Of a stretch of 14,423 bases of DNA, positions 1 through 7,342 are shown one piece after another (positions within the stretch are counted from its first letter, which is position 1; each line of letters opens with the position of its first letter). Under the pieces are notes generated by a model that was given only the letters and a program-made list of their open reading frames with translations, did not search any database and was not told where the DNA came from. The translations under genes and the position numbers were made by a program. This DNA comes from Campylobacterales bacterium (GTDB taxonomy: Bacteria > Campylobacterota > Campylobacteria > Campylobacterales > Hydrogenimonadaceae), in NCBI GenBank assembly GCA_027067015.1, contig JAMOMS010000092.1:1-14423 (forward strand). The letters are read 5' to 3'.

Positions 1-1
1 G

Positions 2-583
2 CCCCATCCCGAAGGGTACCGCAAGGCGTTAAGAGCCGCCAAGCTGGCCGAGAAGTTTGACCTGCCCATTCTCATGCTCATTGACACCCCAGGCGCCTAT
101 CCGGGCCTGGGGGCCGAGGAGCGGGGGCAGAGCGAGGCAATCGCCCGCAATTTGCTGGAGCTTAGCCGTCTGGATACCGTGACGGTTTCCGTGGTGATCG
201 GCGAAGGAGGTAGCGGCGGGGCGCTGGCTATCGGTGTGGCGGATCGGCTGGCCATGATGCGCTACTCGGTCTTTAGTGTCATCTCTCCCGAAGGGTGTGC
301 CGCCATTTTGTGGAACGACCCGGCCAAAGTGGAACAGGCCACCAAGGCGCTTAAAATCACCCCCGACGCTTTGAAAGAGATGCGGTTGATCGACGACATT
401 ATCGACGAGCCGCTAATAGGTGCCCATCGTGACAAAGAGGGGGCGGCCGAAGCGGTGAAAACCTATTTTCTTGAAAGTGTTAAAAGCCTGCGTGAGCTTC
501 CCGCTCAGGAGCGCATGGCCAAGCGCTATGAGAAGATGATGGGGTTTGGGGCTTTCGCGGAGTCGCAAAAAGCAGAGTCGTAA
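2..583 (+). CDS. accA: Acetyl-CoA carboxylase carboxyltransferase subunit alpha (3' part)
   Basis: AccA pairs with AccD to transfer the carboxyl group from carboxybiotin to acetyl-CoA, the committed step of fatty acid synthesis in the cytoplasm. The frame is open from base 2, so the visible 193 residues are the C-terminal part of a protein usually near 310-320 aa. The first visible residues read [10 protein letters not shown], followed by IDTPGAYPG and [13 protein letters not shown], all AccA signatures. The glycine-rich oxyanion region [12 protein letters not shown] (about visible residues 67-78) and the block [10 protein letters not shown] complete the carboxyltransferase fold. An ATG at 74 lies inside the conserved core and is not the true start. 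The gene ends at a TAA followed by a strong hairpin terminator. The C-terminal tail after about visible residue 150 is less conserved. Identity is very secure; only the N-terminus is missing. Confidence 0.97.
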   Translation, partial: PHPEGYRKALRAAKLAEKFDLPILMLIDTPGAYPGLGAEERGQSEAIARNLLELSRLDTVTVSVVIGEGGSGGALAIGVADRLAMMRYSVFSVISPEGCAAILWNDPAKVEQATKALKITPDALKEMRLIDDIIDEPLIGAHRDKEGAAEAVKTYFLESVKSLRELPAQERMAKRYEKMMGFGAFAESQKAES

Positions 584-604
584 AACGGTTTGATAATCAA
601 AAAG

Positions 605-638
605 AAAAGGGCCAAAGCGTAACGCTTTGGCCCTTTTT
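605..638. terminator. Bidirectional intrinsic terminator between accA and the DUF465 gene
   Basis: A perfect 15-bp inverted repeat (605-619 with 623-637) has a 3-nt loop. An A-rich run lies on the left and a T run (634-638) on the right, so it can stop transcription on both strands. It lies between two convergent genes, accA (+) and the DUF465 gene (-), and probably serves both. Confidence 0.93.
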
Positions 639-682
639 GCGTTGTATCGTGTGGCAAAGAGGCGAGAGCGCCTCTGTTGATT

Positions 683-910
683 TTAGAGGTTGTGCTCTTT
701 TTTGTACTCAAGAATCATGCGATAGGCTTCATCTTTGAGGCGCAGTTTCTCTTTTTTGAGCTTCTCAAGCTCCAGATCATCCATATGCAAACGTCCCTCT
801 TCCGCTTCGGTGACGGTTTTGTCCAGTTCGTTGTGTTTTTCAAAGATTTTCGCAAAATGCGCGTTTTCGACCTTCAGTTTGCTGATGATGTCGCGGTATT
901 CGTGAAGCAT
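683..910 (-). CDS. DUF465 (YdcH-like) small alpha-helical protein
   Basis: A 75-aa protein, highly charged and almost wholly helical. It begins MLHEYRDIISKLK and contains HFAKIFEKHNELD followed by a Lys/Glu-rich helix ending YKKEHNL. This pattern matches the YdcH/DUF465 family of short antiparallel coiled-coil proteins, whose molecular role is not established. The ATG at 910 is preceded by a good ribosome site (AGGAG, about 5 nt away). A TATAAT on the minus strand at 941-936 could give it its own promoter, although argJ lies only 46 nt upstream on the same strand. A small DUF465 gene next to rpmB is, as I recall, common in Campylobacterota; here argJ sits between them. Family assignment is confident; function is unknown. 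Confidence 0.85.
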   Translation of the reverse strand: MLHEYRDIISKLKVENAHFAKIFEKHNELDKTVTEAEEGRLHMDDLELEKLKKEKLRLKDEAYRMILEYKKEHNL

Positions 911-935
911 CGTCTCTCCTGTTGAAATTTTCCCG

Positions 936-941
936 ATTATA
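936..941 (-). promoter_or_regulatory. Possible -10 box for the DUF465 gene
   Basis: The minus strand reads TATAAT exactly in the 46-nt gap between argJ and the DUF465 gene, 25 nt before the start codon. No convincing -35 at 17 nt is seen, which is normal for Campylobacterota sigma-70 promoters. A small inverted repeat (948-952 with 957-961) covering the argJ stop lies just upstream. Confidence 0.45.
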
Positions 942-956
942 GTCTATCTTGACTTA

Positions 957-2144
957 TCAAGTCCTGTAATCGGCGTTGATTTTGACGTATTCATGGCCAA
1001 GATCGCACCCGTAGGCGGTAAAGGCCCCCTCGCCCACGCCAAGGTGGCAGTGGATGGTAAAGGCGCTTCTTTTCATCACTTCGGCGGCCCTTTTTTCGAT
1101 CTCTTCGTCAAAGAGAATCTCCCCTTTGTCGTACACGGTCACGTTGCCAAACGTGATGGTAAGCGTCGCCGGGTCGCAGGTTACGCCGCTGGCACCGACG
1201 GTCGAGGCGATGCGGCCCCAGTTGGGGTCTTCGCCGTAAAGGGCGGTTTTGACCAGCAAGGAGTTGCTCAGCGCCTTGGCGCAGATCTCCGCCTCCGCTT
1301 CATTGAGGGCGCCGGTTACTTTGAAGGCGACGCATTTGCTCGCCCCCTCGCCGTCGGCGACGATCTTGAGGGCGAGTTCGTGCAGTAGGCGTTTGAGCGC
1401 CTCCGCAAAAGCCTCTTTTTCGTACACGCCGCTTGCGCCGTTGGCCAACAGCATCACCGTGTCGTTGGTGGAGGTGTCGCCGTCGACGCTGATGGCGTTG
1501 AAGGTGGTTTTGACACCCTCTTGCAAAATCTTTCGCATGGTATCGGTGGGTACGGCGGCATCGGTGGTGATGAAGCAGAGCATGGTGGCCATGGCGGGGT
1601 TGATCATCCCCGCGCCCTTGGCCATGGCGCCGATGCGAAAGCTTCGGCCCCCTTGCAAAGTCACTTCAAACGCGACCTGCTTGGGGTAGCTGTCGGTGGT
1701 CATGATGGCTTTGGCGGCGGCATCGGGGTTTTTGGCGTGCAGGTCAAACCGCTCAAGGCCCGCCGTGAGTTTGGCTTTGGGCAGGCGCACGCCGATGACG
1801 CCGGTAGAGCTCATGACGGGATTTTCAATGGCCGGAAAAAGCGTTTGGGCGTGATGTAAAATCTCCTCAATATCGGCAATGCCCGCCTCGCCCGTCATGG
1901 CGTTGGCGTTTTTGGCGTTGATGAGCACGAAGTTGGTGCGGGTGATGTCGTGCTTTTGAAAATGTTTGATGGGAGCCGCCTGAAAGCGGTTGGCGGTAAA
2001 GACGGCGGCGGTGTCGCACGGGGTGTCGGCGTAGATAAAGGCCATGTCTTTGGCGCCGTTTGGCTTAAGACCGGCGGCGATGCCGTCGGCGAAGAAGCCT
2101 TCGGGCGCGCAGACGCCGCCTTCAATGGGGGTGATGGTATACAT
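957..2144 (-). CDS. argJ: Bifunctional ornithine acetyltransferase / N-acetylglutamate synthase
   Basis: ArgJ recycles the acetyl group from N-acetylornithine to glutamate in the cyclic arginine pathway, and in bifunctional forms also makes N-acetylglutamate from acetyl-CoA. The 395-aa protein shows the family marks: [13 protein letters not shown] (about 48-60), [19 protein letters not shown], and the autocleavage region [20 protein letters not shown]. Cleavage is expected between A186 and T187, freeing Thr as the nucleophile of the beta chain. DPNWGRI and [10 protein letters not shown] are also present. A TTG at 2165 would add seven residues, but the ATG at 2144 has a clear AAGGAG about 6 nt upstream and gives the usual N-terminus, so I use it. 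It lies downstream of rpmB, behind a terminator hairpin, with no clear promoter of its own. Whether it is mono- or bifunctional cannot be read from the sequence. Confidence 0.96.
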   Translation of the reverse strand: MYTITPIEGGVCAPEGFFADGIAAGLKPNGAKDMAFIYADTPCDTAAVFTANRFQAAPIKHFQKHDITRTNFVLINAKNANAMTGEAGIADIEEILHHAQTLFPAIENPVMSSTGVIGVRLPKAKLTAGLERFDLHAKNPDAAAKAIMTTDSYPKQVAFEVTLQGGRSFRIGAMAKGAGMINPAMATMLCFITTDAAVPTDTMRKILQEGVKTTFNAISVDGDTSTNDTVMLLANGASGVYEKEAFAEALKRLLHELALKIVADGEGASKCVAFKVTGALNEAEAEICAKALSNSLLVKTALYGEDPNWGRIASTVGASGVTCDPATLTITFGNVTVYDKGEILFDEEIEKRAAEVMKRSAFTIHCHLGVGEGAFTAYGCDLGHEYVKINADYRT

Positions 2145-2163
2145 GGATGCTCCTTTTTGAGGC

Positions 2164-2198
2164 AAAAAAAAAGGGCCGAAGGCTTGCGCCCCCGGCCC
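2164..2198 (-). terminator. Intrinsic terminator after rpmB, directly before argJ
   Basis: On the minus strand, a GC-rich stem (2193-2198 with 2173-2178, and an inner GGC/GCC pair at 2181-2183/2188-2190) is followed by nine T residues (complement of 2164-2172). The tract ends about 20 nt before the argJ start codon, leaving almost no room for a separate argJ promoter. Confidence 0.85.
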
Positions 2199-2220
2199 CT
2201 TTTTCGGTAGCTTCCCGGCC

Positions 2221-2418
2221 TTAGGCCAGGCCGCCTTTTTTCTTCATGGTCCGAAGCGTAGAGGCCGCGACGCGGATCTTCTTACGGGTGCCGTCTTCCA
2301 GGGTAACGCGAACCGTGCGGAGGTTCGGCAGGAAGCGGCGTTTGGTTTTGTTGTGCGCGTGGCTGACGTTGTAACCGGTCATCGGGCCTTTGCCCGTTAC
2401 TTGACATTTTCTTGCCAT
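2221..2418 (-). CDS. rpmB: 50S ribosomal protein L28
   Basis: A 65-aa basic protein starting [24 protein letters not shown], with RRFLPNL and [28 protein letters not shown]. This is a complete bacterial L28, which binds 23S rRNA in the large subunit. The open frame extends upstream, but the ATG at 2418 gives the exact family N-terminus and has an AAAGG about 8 nt upstream. Only one Cys (C5) is visible, so this is a form without the four-cysteine zinc site. It is transcribed alone or first, from a promoter in the divergent region shared with the HDOD operon, and ends at a strong hairpin. The rpmB-rpe-dnaQ neighbourhood fits Campylobacterota. Confidence 0.98.
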   Translation of the reverse strand: MARKCQVTGKGPMTGYNVSHAHNKTKRRFLPNLRTVRVTLEDGTRKKIRVAASTLRTMKKKGGLA

Positions 2419-2458
2419 GATTCGTGCCTTTAAAATTACAGGGATAAAAAGTTGGCAA

Positions 2459-2466
2459 ATTCTATA
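2459..2466 (-). promoter_or_regulatory. Likely rpmB -10 region
   Basis: The minus strand reads TATAGAAT here, about 41 nt upstream of the rpmB ATG, after a T-rich stretch (the complement of the A-rich run 2468-2482). This is the usual look of Campylobacterota sigma-70 promoters, which have a good -10 and a periodic T-rich upstream region instead of a -35. Confidence 0.55.
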
Positions 2467-2536
2467 GAAATAAACCAAAAAATCCGCTTAAATTAAGAAG
2501 TTTTTTATCTCTTGTTTCTGTTTTAAATTTTTACGA

Positions 2537-2542
2537 TAGAAT
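2537..2542 (+). promoter_or_regulatory. Likely -10 box of the HDOD-STAS/CheX-rpe-trpF-dnaQ operon
   Basis: TAGAAT lies 42 nt before the HDOD gene start, preceded by AT-rich sequence (2498-2532) that stands out from the GC-rich genes. The start codon is preceded by AAAGG at 2569-2573, somewhat far for a ribosome site. The whole gap 2419-2584 holds only the two divergent promoters. Confidence 0.5.
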
Positions 2543-2584
2543 ACAAAAGAGCTGTTTCAACACCATTTAAAGGTTATACGCGCG

Positions 2585-3382
2585 ATGATTACGGCAGAGC
2601 AGTTAAACCGTTACCTTAAAAACGTGCCGCCGCTTCCCGAGACGTTGAGAAAGACGTTGGAAGCGTTGGATCAGGGCGATCTGGCCGGCTCAGCCAAAGA
2701 GGCCGAAAAGGACCGGGCACTGGTTTTTTATTTAAAAGGTGTCGTCAACAGCGCCGCTTTTGGTTTCAAAAGCGAATTAAACGACGTGCCGCAGATCTTT
2801 TCGGCCCTGGGAATCCAGCGGGCCAGGCAACTGCTTTACGCCTATATGGTGGCTTCCATGGCCCCGGAGACGTGGGGCTATTTTGATCTGGATACCGAGC
2901 ATTTCAGGGATTTTCAGGTCACGATGATGCGTCAGTGGGAGCGTATTATCAAAGCGGAAAACGCGCCGGAATCCTATCTGGCCGCGTCGGCCCTTTTGGG
3001 CGCCGGGTTGGTGGTAGCCGACGCCGTTTTCGCCGAGCGGGCCAAAGATGTGGCGCTTTTACAGTCGATGGAGGATCTGACGCTGGATACCATTTTGGAG
3101 CGGATTAGCGGCGTGGACTTTGCCAAACTGGTAGGGATGATCGCGAAAAAGTGGGAGGTGAGTGCTGAGGTTGCGGAAGTGGTATTACTGGCTTTCGGGA
3201 AAAGGGCGTGCGACAAAGAGGCGACCTCTTGCCGTCTGGCCAAACTCCTGCACCTACTGCTCTTTTACGCCCTCAGCCGTCCGGCCATGATGCGGGCGGG
3301 CGTGAACGGTTTTGTGACGTTCAACCCCGCCTTCTCGGAAGATGTGACGGCCCGTTTTCAAGAGATAGTGGAGATCGCATGA
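2585..3382 (+). CDS. HDOD domain protein (degenerate HD signalling domain)
   Basis: A 265-aa soluble protein. Residues 14-20 (VPPLPET), the following KDRALVFYLKGVVNSAAFGF (43-62) and ALGIQRARQLLYAYM (74-88) match the start of the HDOD fold, a signalling relative of the HD phosphohydrolases. The canonical catalytic His-Asp is not seen: where families have a LLHD-like motif this protein reads ALLGAG (136-141), so it is probably a binding or scaffold module rather than an enzyme. It has no signal peptide or membrane helix. Its stop overlaps the next gene's start (ATGA), so translation is coupled to the STAS-like/CheX protein, which suggests a shared role, perhaps in chemotaxis or regulation of motility or metabolism. 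The ATG at 2585 is the only sensible start. The specific function is unknown. Confidence 0.82.
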   Translation: MITAEQLNRYLKNVPPLPETLRKTLEALDQGDLAGSAKEAEKDRALVFYLKGVVNSAAFGFKSELNDVPQIFSALGIQRARQLLYAYMVASMAPETWGYFDLDTEHFRDFQVTMMRQWERIIKAENAPESYLAASALLGAGLVVADAVFAERAKDVALLQSMEDLTLDTILERISGVDFAKLVGMIAKKWEVSAEVAEVVLLAFGKRACDKEATSCRLAKLLHLLLFYALSRPAMMRAGVNGFVTFNPAFSEDVTARFQEIVEIA

Positions 3383-4776
3383 GACCGGTTATCAAAAAGC
3401 AGAGGGTTGCCGTTTTCTATCCCCAGGGTTTTCTGGACGGCAACAGCGCCTCGGAACTGATTACCATTCCCGATATGCAGGCGGTAAAGGCTTCCAACGC
3501 CGTGGTGGTAGTCGTTTCGATGAAACGGGTGGTTTTTTTCAATAAAAACGGGATCCAGATTATTCTGGACGCCTTGAGTAAACTCCAAAAAGAGATGAAA
3601 CTGACCATCGGTTTTTGTGACTACAACAAACAGCAGTACGAGGCTTTTTTCAAATACTTTAATAAAGATGTGCCTTTCTCACTCTTTAAGACTTTGGATA
3701 TCGCCATGCTCTTTGGCGGGGTGCATAAAGAGGAGGAGAAGGAGGGCAATGTGCTGGTCTGGCATGAAGATCCCACCCAGCGCAGTATGCAGGCCATTGA
3801 GGTGTATGACCGGGGGTTTACGCCCGTCGTGGCCCAAACCGAGGAGGATTTCCTGGCCCGACGCAAGGATGAGAAGCTCTTTTACGCCGTGGTGGAGATG
3901 AGCTATCTGGGGTTGATGGCCAACCGCATCGCCGCCAAGACCCGGGGCAACTGCGTTATCTACTACCTCAAAGGCTTTCTTGACGGGTCGGTAACGGAGC
4001 AGTTTGACGTGCTCTATCACCAAAACTGCCTCAAGGTCGGCTTTCAGCTCTTTATGTTTGACGCCACGCGGGTCAGTTCGCTCAATATTCACGCCGCCAA
4101 CTTCTTCTCCCGCCTCTCAACCGCCGGGGCCGAGTACGGGGCGCTGATCGCTATTGTGGGATTGGATATGGAGAAAACCCCCAAGGCTTTCGTGGAGGAG
4201 TTGGAGGACGCGGGGATTATGTTTTTTGAGAATGAATCCGACTTTTTTGCCGACGAGACGGTGCAATCCATGAGCGGCGGCGGGGCGGCCGTGAAGAAAG
4301 AGAAGAACAAACTTACCAAAGCCATGGTGGCCAAATTGCCGGTTTTCGTGGACGCGACGCTGGATACGTTGGAGATGATGACGGGGATGGAAGCGGTAAA
4401 AGAGGGTATGAATGTCCGGGCGTTTGAGGCAAGCGCTGAGCGTTTGATGGGCAGTTCCATCGCCTTTTACGGCGATATCGACGGACGTATTACCCTGGTG
4501 ATGCCGCGGGAATTGGTAAAAAAAGCGTGCGCGCTACTGATTGGGGAGGAGAGTGACGACACCGAGATTTTGGCCGACGCCCTCAGTGAGCTGGTTAATA
4601 TTATCGCCGGTAAATCCAAAACCCATCTGCAGGAGAACCGCACCCATATCAACATTACCCTGCCGCGCAACTATCTGGAACTGGAAGATTTGAAGCAGAC
4701 ATTGCAGGGGATCCAAGGGGTTCAGGTCGATTTCAGGTTCGGGGATTATCCTTTCATCTTCTATCTTAGCCCCTAA
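3379..4776 (+). CDS. STAS-like / STAS-like / CheX-type CheY-P phosphatase domain protein
   Basis: A 465-aa cytoplasmic protein of apparently three domains. Residues 9-112 and 191-291 look like two copies of a STAS-like alpha/beta fold; both open with a strand and a shared GFLDG (17-21 and 199-203). The C-terminal 320-462 resembles CheX/CheC/FliY phosphatases, with the helix ALSELVNIIAGKSKTHLQE (401-419). Its E404xxN407 matches the catalytic Glu-Asn pair that dephosphorylates CheY-P in CheX. I chose the ATG at 3379, which overlaps the HDOD stop by 4 nt and has GGAG upstream. The open frame runs further upstream, but that part lies inside the HDOD gene in another frame. Rpe follows after 9 nt. 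The substrate response regulator is not in the window. The CheX call is fairly good; the STAS call is by fold pattern and less certain. Confidence 0.75.
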   Translation: MRPVIKKQRVAVFYPQGFLDGNSASELITIPDMQAVKASNAVVVVVSMKRVVFFNKNGIQIILDALSKLQKEMKLTIGFCDYNKQQYEAFFKYFNKDVPFSLFKTLDIAMLFGGVHKEEEKEGNVLVWHEDPTQRSMQAIEVYDRGFTPVVAQTEEDFLARRKDEKLFYAVVEMSYLGLMANRIAAKTRGNCVIYYLKGFLDGSVTEQFDVLYHQNCLKVGFQLFMFDATRVSSLNIHAANFFSRLSTAGAEYGALIAIVGLDMEKTPKAFVEELEDAGIMFFENESDFFADETVQSMSGGGAAVKKEKNKLTKAMVAKLPVFVDATLDTLEMMTGMEAVKEGMNVRAFEASAERLMGSSIAFYGDIDGRITLVMPRELVKKACALLIGEESDDTEILADALSELVNIIAGKSKTHLQENRTHINITLPRNYLELEDLKQTLQGIQGVQVDFRFGDYPFIFYLSP

Positions 4777-4785
4777 GGAGACGCC

Positions 4786-5427
4786 ATGCTGGTTGCCCCC
4801 AGTATCCTTTCGGCCGATTTCGGCCACTTGGCCCGTGACGTCAAAGCGATCTGCGACGCCGGGTGTGATCTGGTGCATGTGGATGTGATGGACGGCCATT
4901 TTGTTCCCAACCTTACCATCGGCCCCGTGGTGGTTGAGGCGGTGGCCAAAGCCGCGACCAAACCGCTGGACATTCACCTGATGGTGGAGAACAACACCTT
5001 TTTCGTCGATCTCTTCGCGCCCATCAACCCTGAATTTATCTCATTTCATATTGAGGAAGAGAAGCACCCCCATCGCCTGATTCAAAAGATTCGCGCTCTT
5101 GGCATTCGCCCGGTCGTGGTGCTCAACCCCCATACCCGACCCGAAAGCGTGGAGTTTTTGCTTGAGGAGCTGGATATGGTTTTGCTTATGAGCGTCAACC
5201 CGGGATTTGGGGGGCAAACGTTCATTCCTTCGGTAATCGAGAAGGCCAAACGGCTCAAAGAGATGATACAAAAGCGCAATCCCAAATGCCTGATAGAAGT
5301 GGACGGCGGCGTGAACGACCAAAACATCCATGCGCTCAAAGCCGCCGGCGTGGATGTGGCGGTGGCCGGCAGTTACGTCTTCAAACACGCCGACATCAAG
5401 GCGGCCATTGAGAGTCTGAAGGTATGA
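4786..5427 (+). CDS. rpe: Ribulose-phosphate 3-epimerase
   Basis: Rpe interconverts ribulose 5-phosphate and xylulose 5-phosphate in the pentose phosphate pathway (and Calvin cycle, if present). The 213-aa TIM barrel begins MLVAPSILSADF and shows all family blocks: VHVDVMDGHFVPNLTIGP (H31, D33), DIHLMVEN (H64), SVNPGFGGQ (136-144), EVDGGV (D173) and VAGSYVF near the phosphate site. H31, D33, H64 and D173 are the expected metal ligands, and D33 and D173 the acid-base pair. The length is normal. A strong AAGGAG overlaps the preceding stop and sits 5 nt before the ATG. The stop overlaps the trpF start (ATGA). An rpe next to dnaQ and rpmB is typical of the phylum; trpF is an insertion between them here. 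Confidence 0.97.
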   Translation: MLVAPSILSADFGHLARDVKAICDAGCDLVHVDVMDGHFVPNLTIGPVVVEAVAKAATKPLDIHLMVENNTFFVDLFAPINPEFISFHIEEEKHPHRLIQKIRALGIRPVVVLNPHTRPESVEFLLEELDMVLLMSVNPGFGGQTFIPSVIEKAKRLKEMIQKRNPKCLIEVDGGVNDQNIHALKAAGVDVAVAGSYVFKHADIKAAIESLKV

Positions 5428-6023
5428 GGCCAAGGGTTAAGATTTGCGGCATTACCAACCTTGAAGACGCCTTAGCGGCCGTGCGGGCCGGGGCGGACGC
5501 GCTGGGATTTGTCTTTTATGAGAAATCTCCCCGATTCGTCACCCCCGAAGCGGCGGCGAAGATCGCGGCCAAGATTCCGCCGTTTGTGGAGCGGGTGGGG
5601 CTTTTTGTCAATGAAGAGCCTAAAACGGTCGACGCGATCTGCGAAGAAGCGGGCATGGGCCTGGCGCAGATACACTTTGAGGTGGATGAGCGTTACCTCA
5701 AAGCGCTCAAAACCAAAGCCCTGCCGGTGGTGCGGGCAAAGTCGCCTGAAGATGTGCATAGGTTTTCGGGGCGTTTCAGGCTGGTGGACGCTTACTGCGA
5801 AGCCTACGGCGGCATGGGCAAACGGCTCAACCTGGCGTGGTTTGAGGGGGCCGATTGCGAGCGAATCGTCATTGCGGGAGGATTGCGGCCTGACAACGTG
5901 GCCGAGGTATTGCCCTACGGCTTTTACGGGGTGGATGTCAGTAGCGGCGTGGAAGCGGCCAGGGGCAAGAAAGAGGCGGCGAAGATGGAAGCGTTTGTAG
6001 GGGCGGTTAAAGGCGGGATGTGA
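5424..6023 (+). CDS. trpF: Phosphoribosylanthranilate isomerase
   Basis: TrpF performs the Amadori rearrangement of phosphoribosylanthranilate to CdRP, the third step of tryptophan synthesis. The 199-aa TIM barrel has VKICGITNLEDA with catalytic Cys8, GADALGFVFYEKSPR, a general-acid Asp in LVDAY (D122), GGMGKRLNLAW, AGGLRPDNV and the phosphate-binding GVDVSSGVE (169-177). These are complete and in order. The more usual QLHG reads AQIHFE here, within normal variation. It overlaps rpe (ATGA) at the start and dnaQ (GTGA) at the end, so it is translated as part of this operon. No other trp gene is visible, so trpF is separated from the rest of the pathway. Confidence 0.96.
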   Translation: MRPRVKICGITNLEDALAAVRAGADALGFVFYEKSPRFVTPEAAAKIAAKIPPFVERVGLFVNEEPKTVDAICEEAGMGLAQIHFEVDERYLKALKTKALPVVRAKSPEDVHRFSGRFRLVDAYCEAYGGMGKRLNLAWFEGADCERIVIAGGLRPDNVAEVLPYGFYGVDVSSGVEAARGKKEAAKMEAFVGAVKGGM

Positions 6024-6808
6024 GAAACTTGATAGACTCTCTTGTTACGGCGCTCAAAAAAGAGGGCGGCGTGATGGCGAGAGAGCGATTTGAGGCACTG
6101 TTGCAAAAGGGGCGGGATTCTTTGTTTGAGGATGCCGATACCCTGCTTGAGTTGGTGATCGCTTCAGGCGTGCCGATTGCCGTGGAAGAGGGGACGGTAC
6201 GGCTTTTAAGCGCTTTTCGTCCCTGGCGGGAAGAGACCTTTTGCGTGGTGGATATTGAGACCAACGGCAGTGTGCCGAGCCGTTCGCAGATTATTGAGAT
6301 CGGGGCATTGAAGTGGCGAAACGGCGAGATTGTCGGGCGTTTTGAGAGTTTCGCGGCCTGTAGCTATTTGCCTGAGAATATCAGCGAAATTACCGGCATT
6401 TATCCTGAAGATCTCAAAGACGCGCCGCCGCTTTTTAAAGTGTTGGGCGATTTTCGCGCCTTTTTGGGGGACGCGCTTTTTGTGGCCCACAATATCTCGT
6501 TTGATTATAACTTTATCTCCCACTCGTTGGAGCGGTTTGGCCTTGGGGTTTTGGGCAATCGCAGGCTCTGTACCATTGAGCTGGCCCGGCGAACCATCGA
6601 GGCGGAGCGCTACGGGCTGGGACATCTGAATATCGCCCTGGATATCAATACGCTGGTGCATCACCGCGCCTTTGCCGATGCCCTGACCGCTTCAAAAGTT
6701 CTGGAGATCGGGCTTGGAAAGCTTCCTGCGCAGGTTATAACCTCCGAAGAGCTGATTGATTTTACCAAACTGCCTGTCGCCAAAGCCAAACGGCTTCAGG
6801 CGATGTGA
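6020..6808 (+). CDS. dnaQ: DnaQ-like 3'-5' exonuclease (DNA polymerase III epsilon type)
   Basis: A 262-aa DEDDh exonuclease, probably the proofreading subunit of the replicase. Exo I is VVDIETNG (D78, E80), Exo II is VAHNISFDYNF (D162), and Exo III is HHRAFADA (H215, D220), so all five catalytic residues are present. The first about 70 residues form an extra N-terminal helical part not found in E. coli epsilon, which seems usual in this phylum. The start is GTG at 6020, overlapping the trpF stop by 4 nt, with GGCGGG upstream. The C-terminus (about 228-262) is short, and I see no obvious clamp-binding motif. The last 13 nt overlap the end of the convergent hexapeptide gene. A paralogous exonuclease of the same family cannot be ruled out. 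Confidence 0.9.
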   Translation: MRNLIDSLVTALKKEGGVMARERFEALLQKGRDSLFEDADTLLELVIASGVPIAVEEGTVRLLSAFRPWREETFCVVDIETNGSVPSRSQIIEIGALKWRNGEIVGRFESFAACSYLPENISEITGIYPEDLKDAPPLFKVLGDFRAFLGDALFVAHNISFDYNFISHSLERFGLGVLGNRRLCTIELARRTIEAERYGLGHLNIALDINTLVHHRAFADALTASKVLEIGLGKLPAQVITSEELIDFTKLPVAKAKRLQAM

Positions 6809-7332
6809 TCGATATAGTCGTTTTTAAAAGCCACGTAACGTTTGGCCGAGGCGTAGAGTTCGGCCACCTCTTCGTCGGTTAGCTTGCGCACAACTTTGGC
6901 CGGAGAGCCGAGAATCAGGCTTCTTGGCGGAAAGACCTTGCCGCCCGTTACCAGCGCCCCCGCGCCCACAATGGACTCTTTGCCGATCACCGCGCCGTCA
7001 AGAATGGTGCTGTTCATACCGATCAGACATCCGTCTTCAATGGTGCATCCGTGCAGCATTACCCGATGGCCGACGGTGACGTCGTTGCCGATGATCGTGG
7101 GATAGCCGTCGCTCATGTCGGGCTTTTTGTAGTGGGTGACGTGGATCATGGTTAGATCCTGGATATTGGTGCGGTCCCCGATGCGGATTTTGTGCACGTC
7201 GCCGCGAATGACACACCCAAACCAGATGGAACACTCCTTACCCGTCTCCACATTGCCCACGATCGTGGCGTCGGGGGCGATCCATGTGTTTTGGCCGAAC
7301 TTGGGAAACCACTCTTTGTAGCGCAGTAGCAT
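6796..7332 (-). CDS. Gamma-carbonic-anhydrase-like left-handed beta-helix protein
   Basis: A 178-aa hexapeptide-repeat protein of the gamma-CA-like (YrdA/PaaY) family. It has RGDV (R43-V46), TNIQD (55-59) and three likely metal His residues: H64 in MIHVTH, H89 in VGH and H94 in LHGC. IGMNSTILDGAVIG and LGSPAKVVRKL follow; the last is the usual exit of the helix into a C-terminal alpha helix. Such proteins form trimers with zinc or iron between subunits; some hydrate CO2, while many have unknown activity. The frame extends to a TTG at 7359, inside the toxin gene, but the ATG at 7332 has AAAGGA 7 nt upstream and gives the family N-terminus. It follows the toxin by 10 nt on the same strand, so it may be co-transcribed with the toxin-antitoxin pair. 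Its tail overlaps dnaQ. Confidence 0.9.
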   Translation of the reverse strand: MLLRYKEWFPKFGQNTWIAPDATIVGNVETGKECSIWFGCVIRGDVHKIRIGDRTNIQDLTMIHVTHYKKPDMSDGYPTIIGNDVTVGHRVMLHGCTIEDGCLIGMNSTILDGAVIGKESIVGAGALVTGGKVFPPRSLILGSPAKVVRKLTDEEVAELYASAKRYVAFKNDYIDHIA

Positions 7333-7342
7333 GATAATCCTT

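Noticed and set aside
993..1859. Plus-strand open frames opposite argJ
   Set aside because: They are shadows of a GC-rich gene. Several exist at once, rich in Gly, Ala and Arg, with no family signature or ribosome site.
2145..2165. TTG start for argJ adding seven residues
   Set aside because: It would begin in the terminator T run. The ATG at 2144 has a strong ribosome site and the usual N-terminus.
3208..3378. Long N-terminal extension of the STAS-like/CheX protein
   Set aside because: The upstream part reads through the HDOD gene in another frame and its residues look non-protein-like. The overlapping ATG at 3379 fits.
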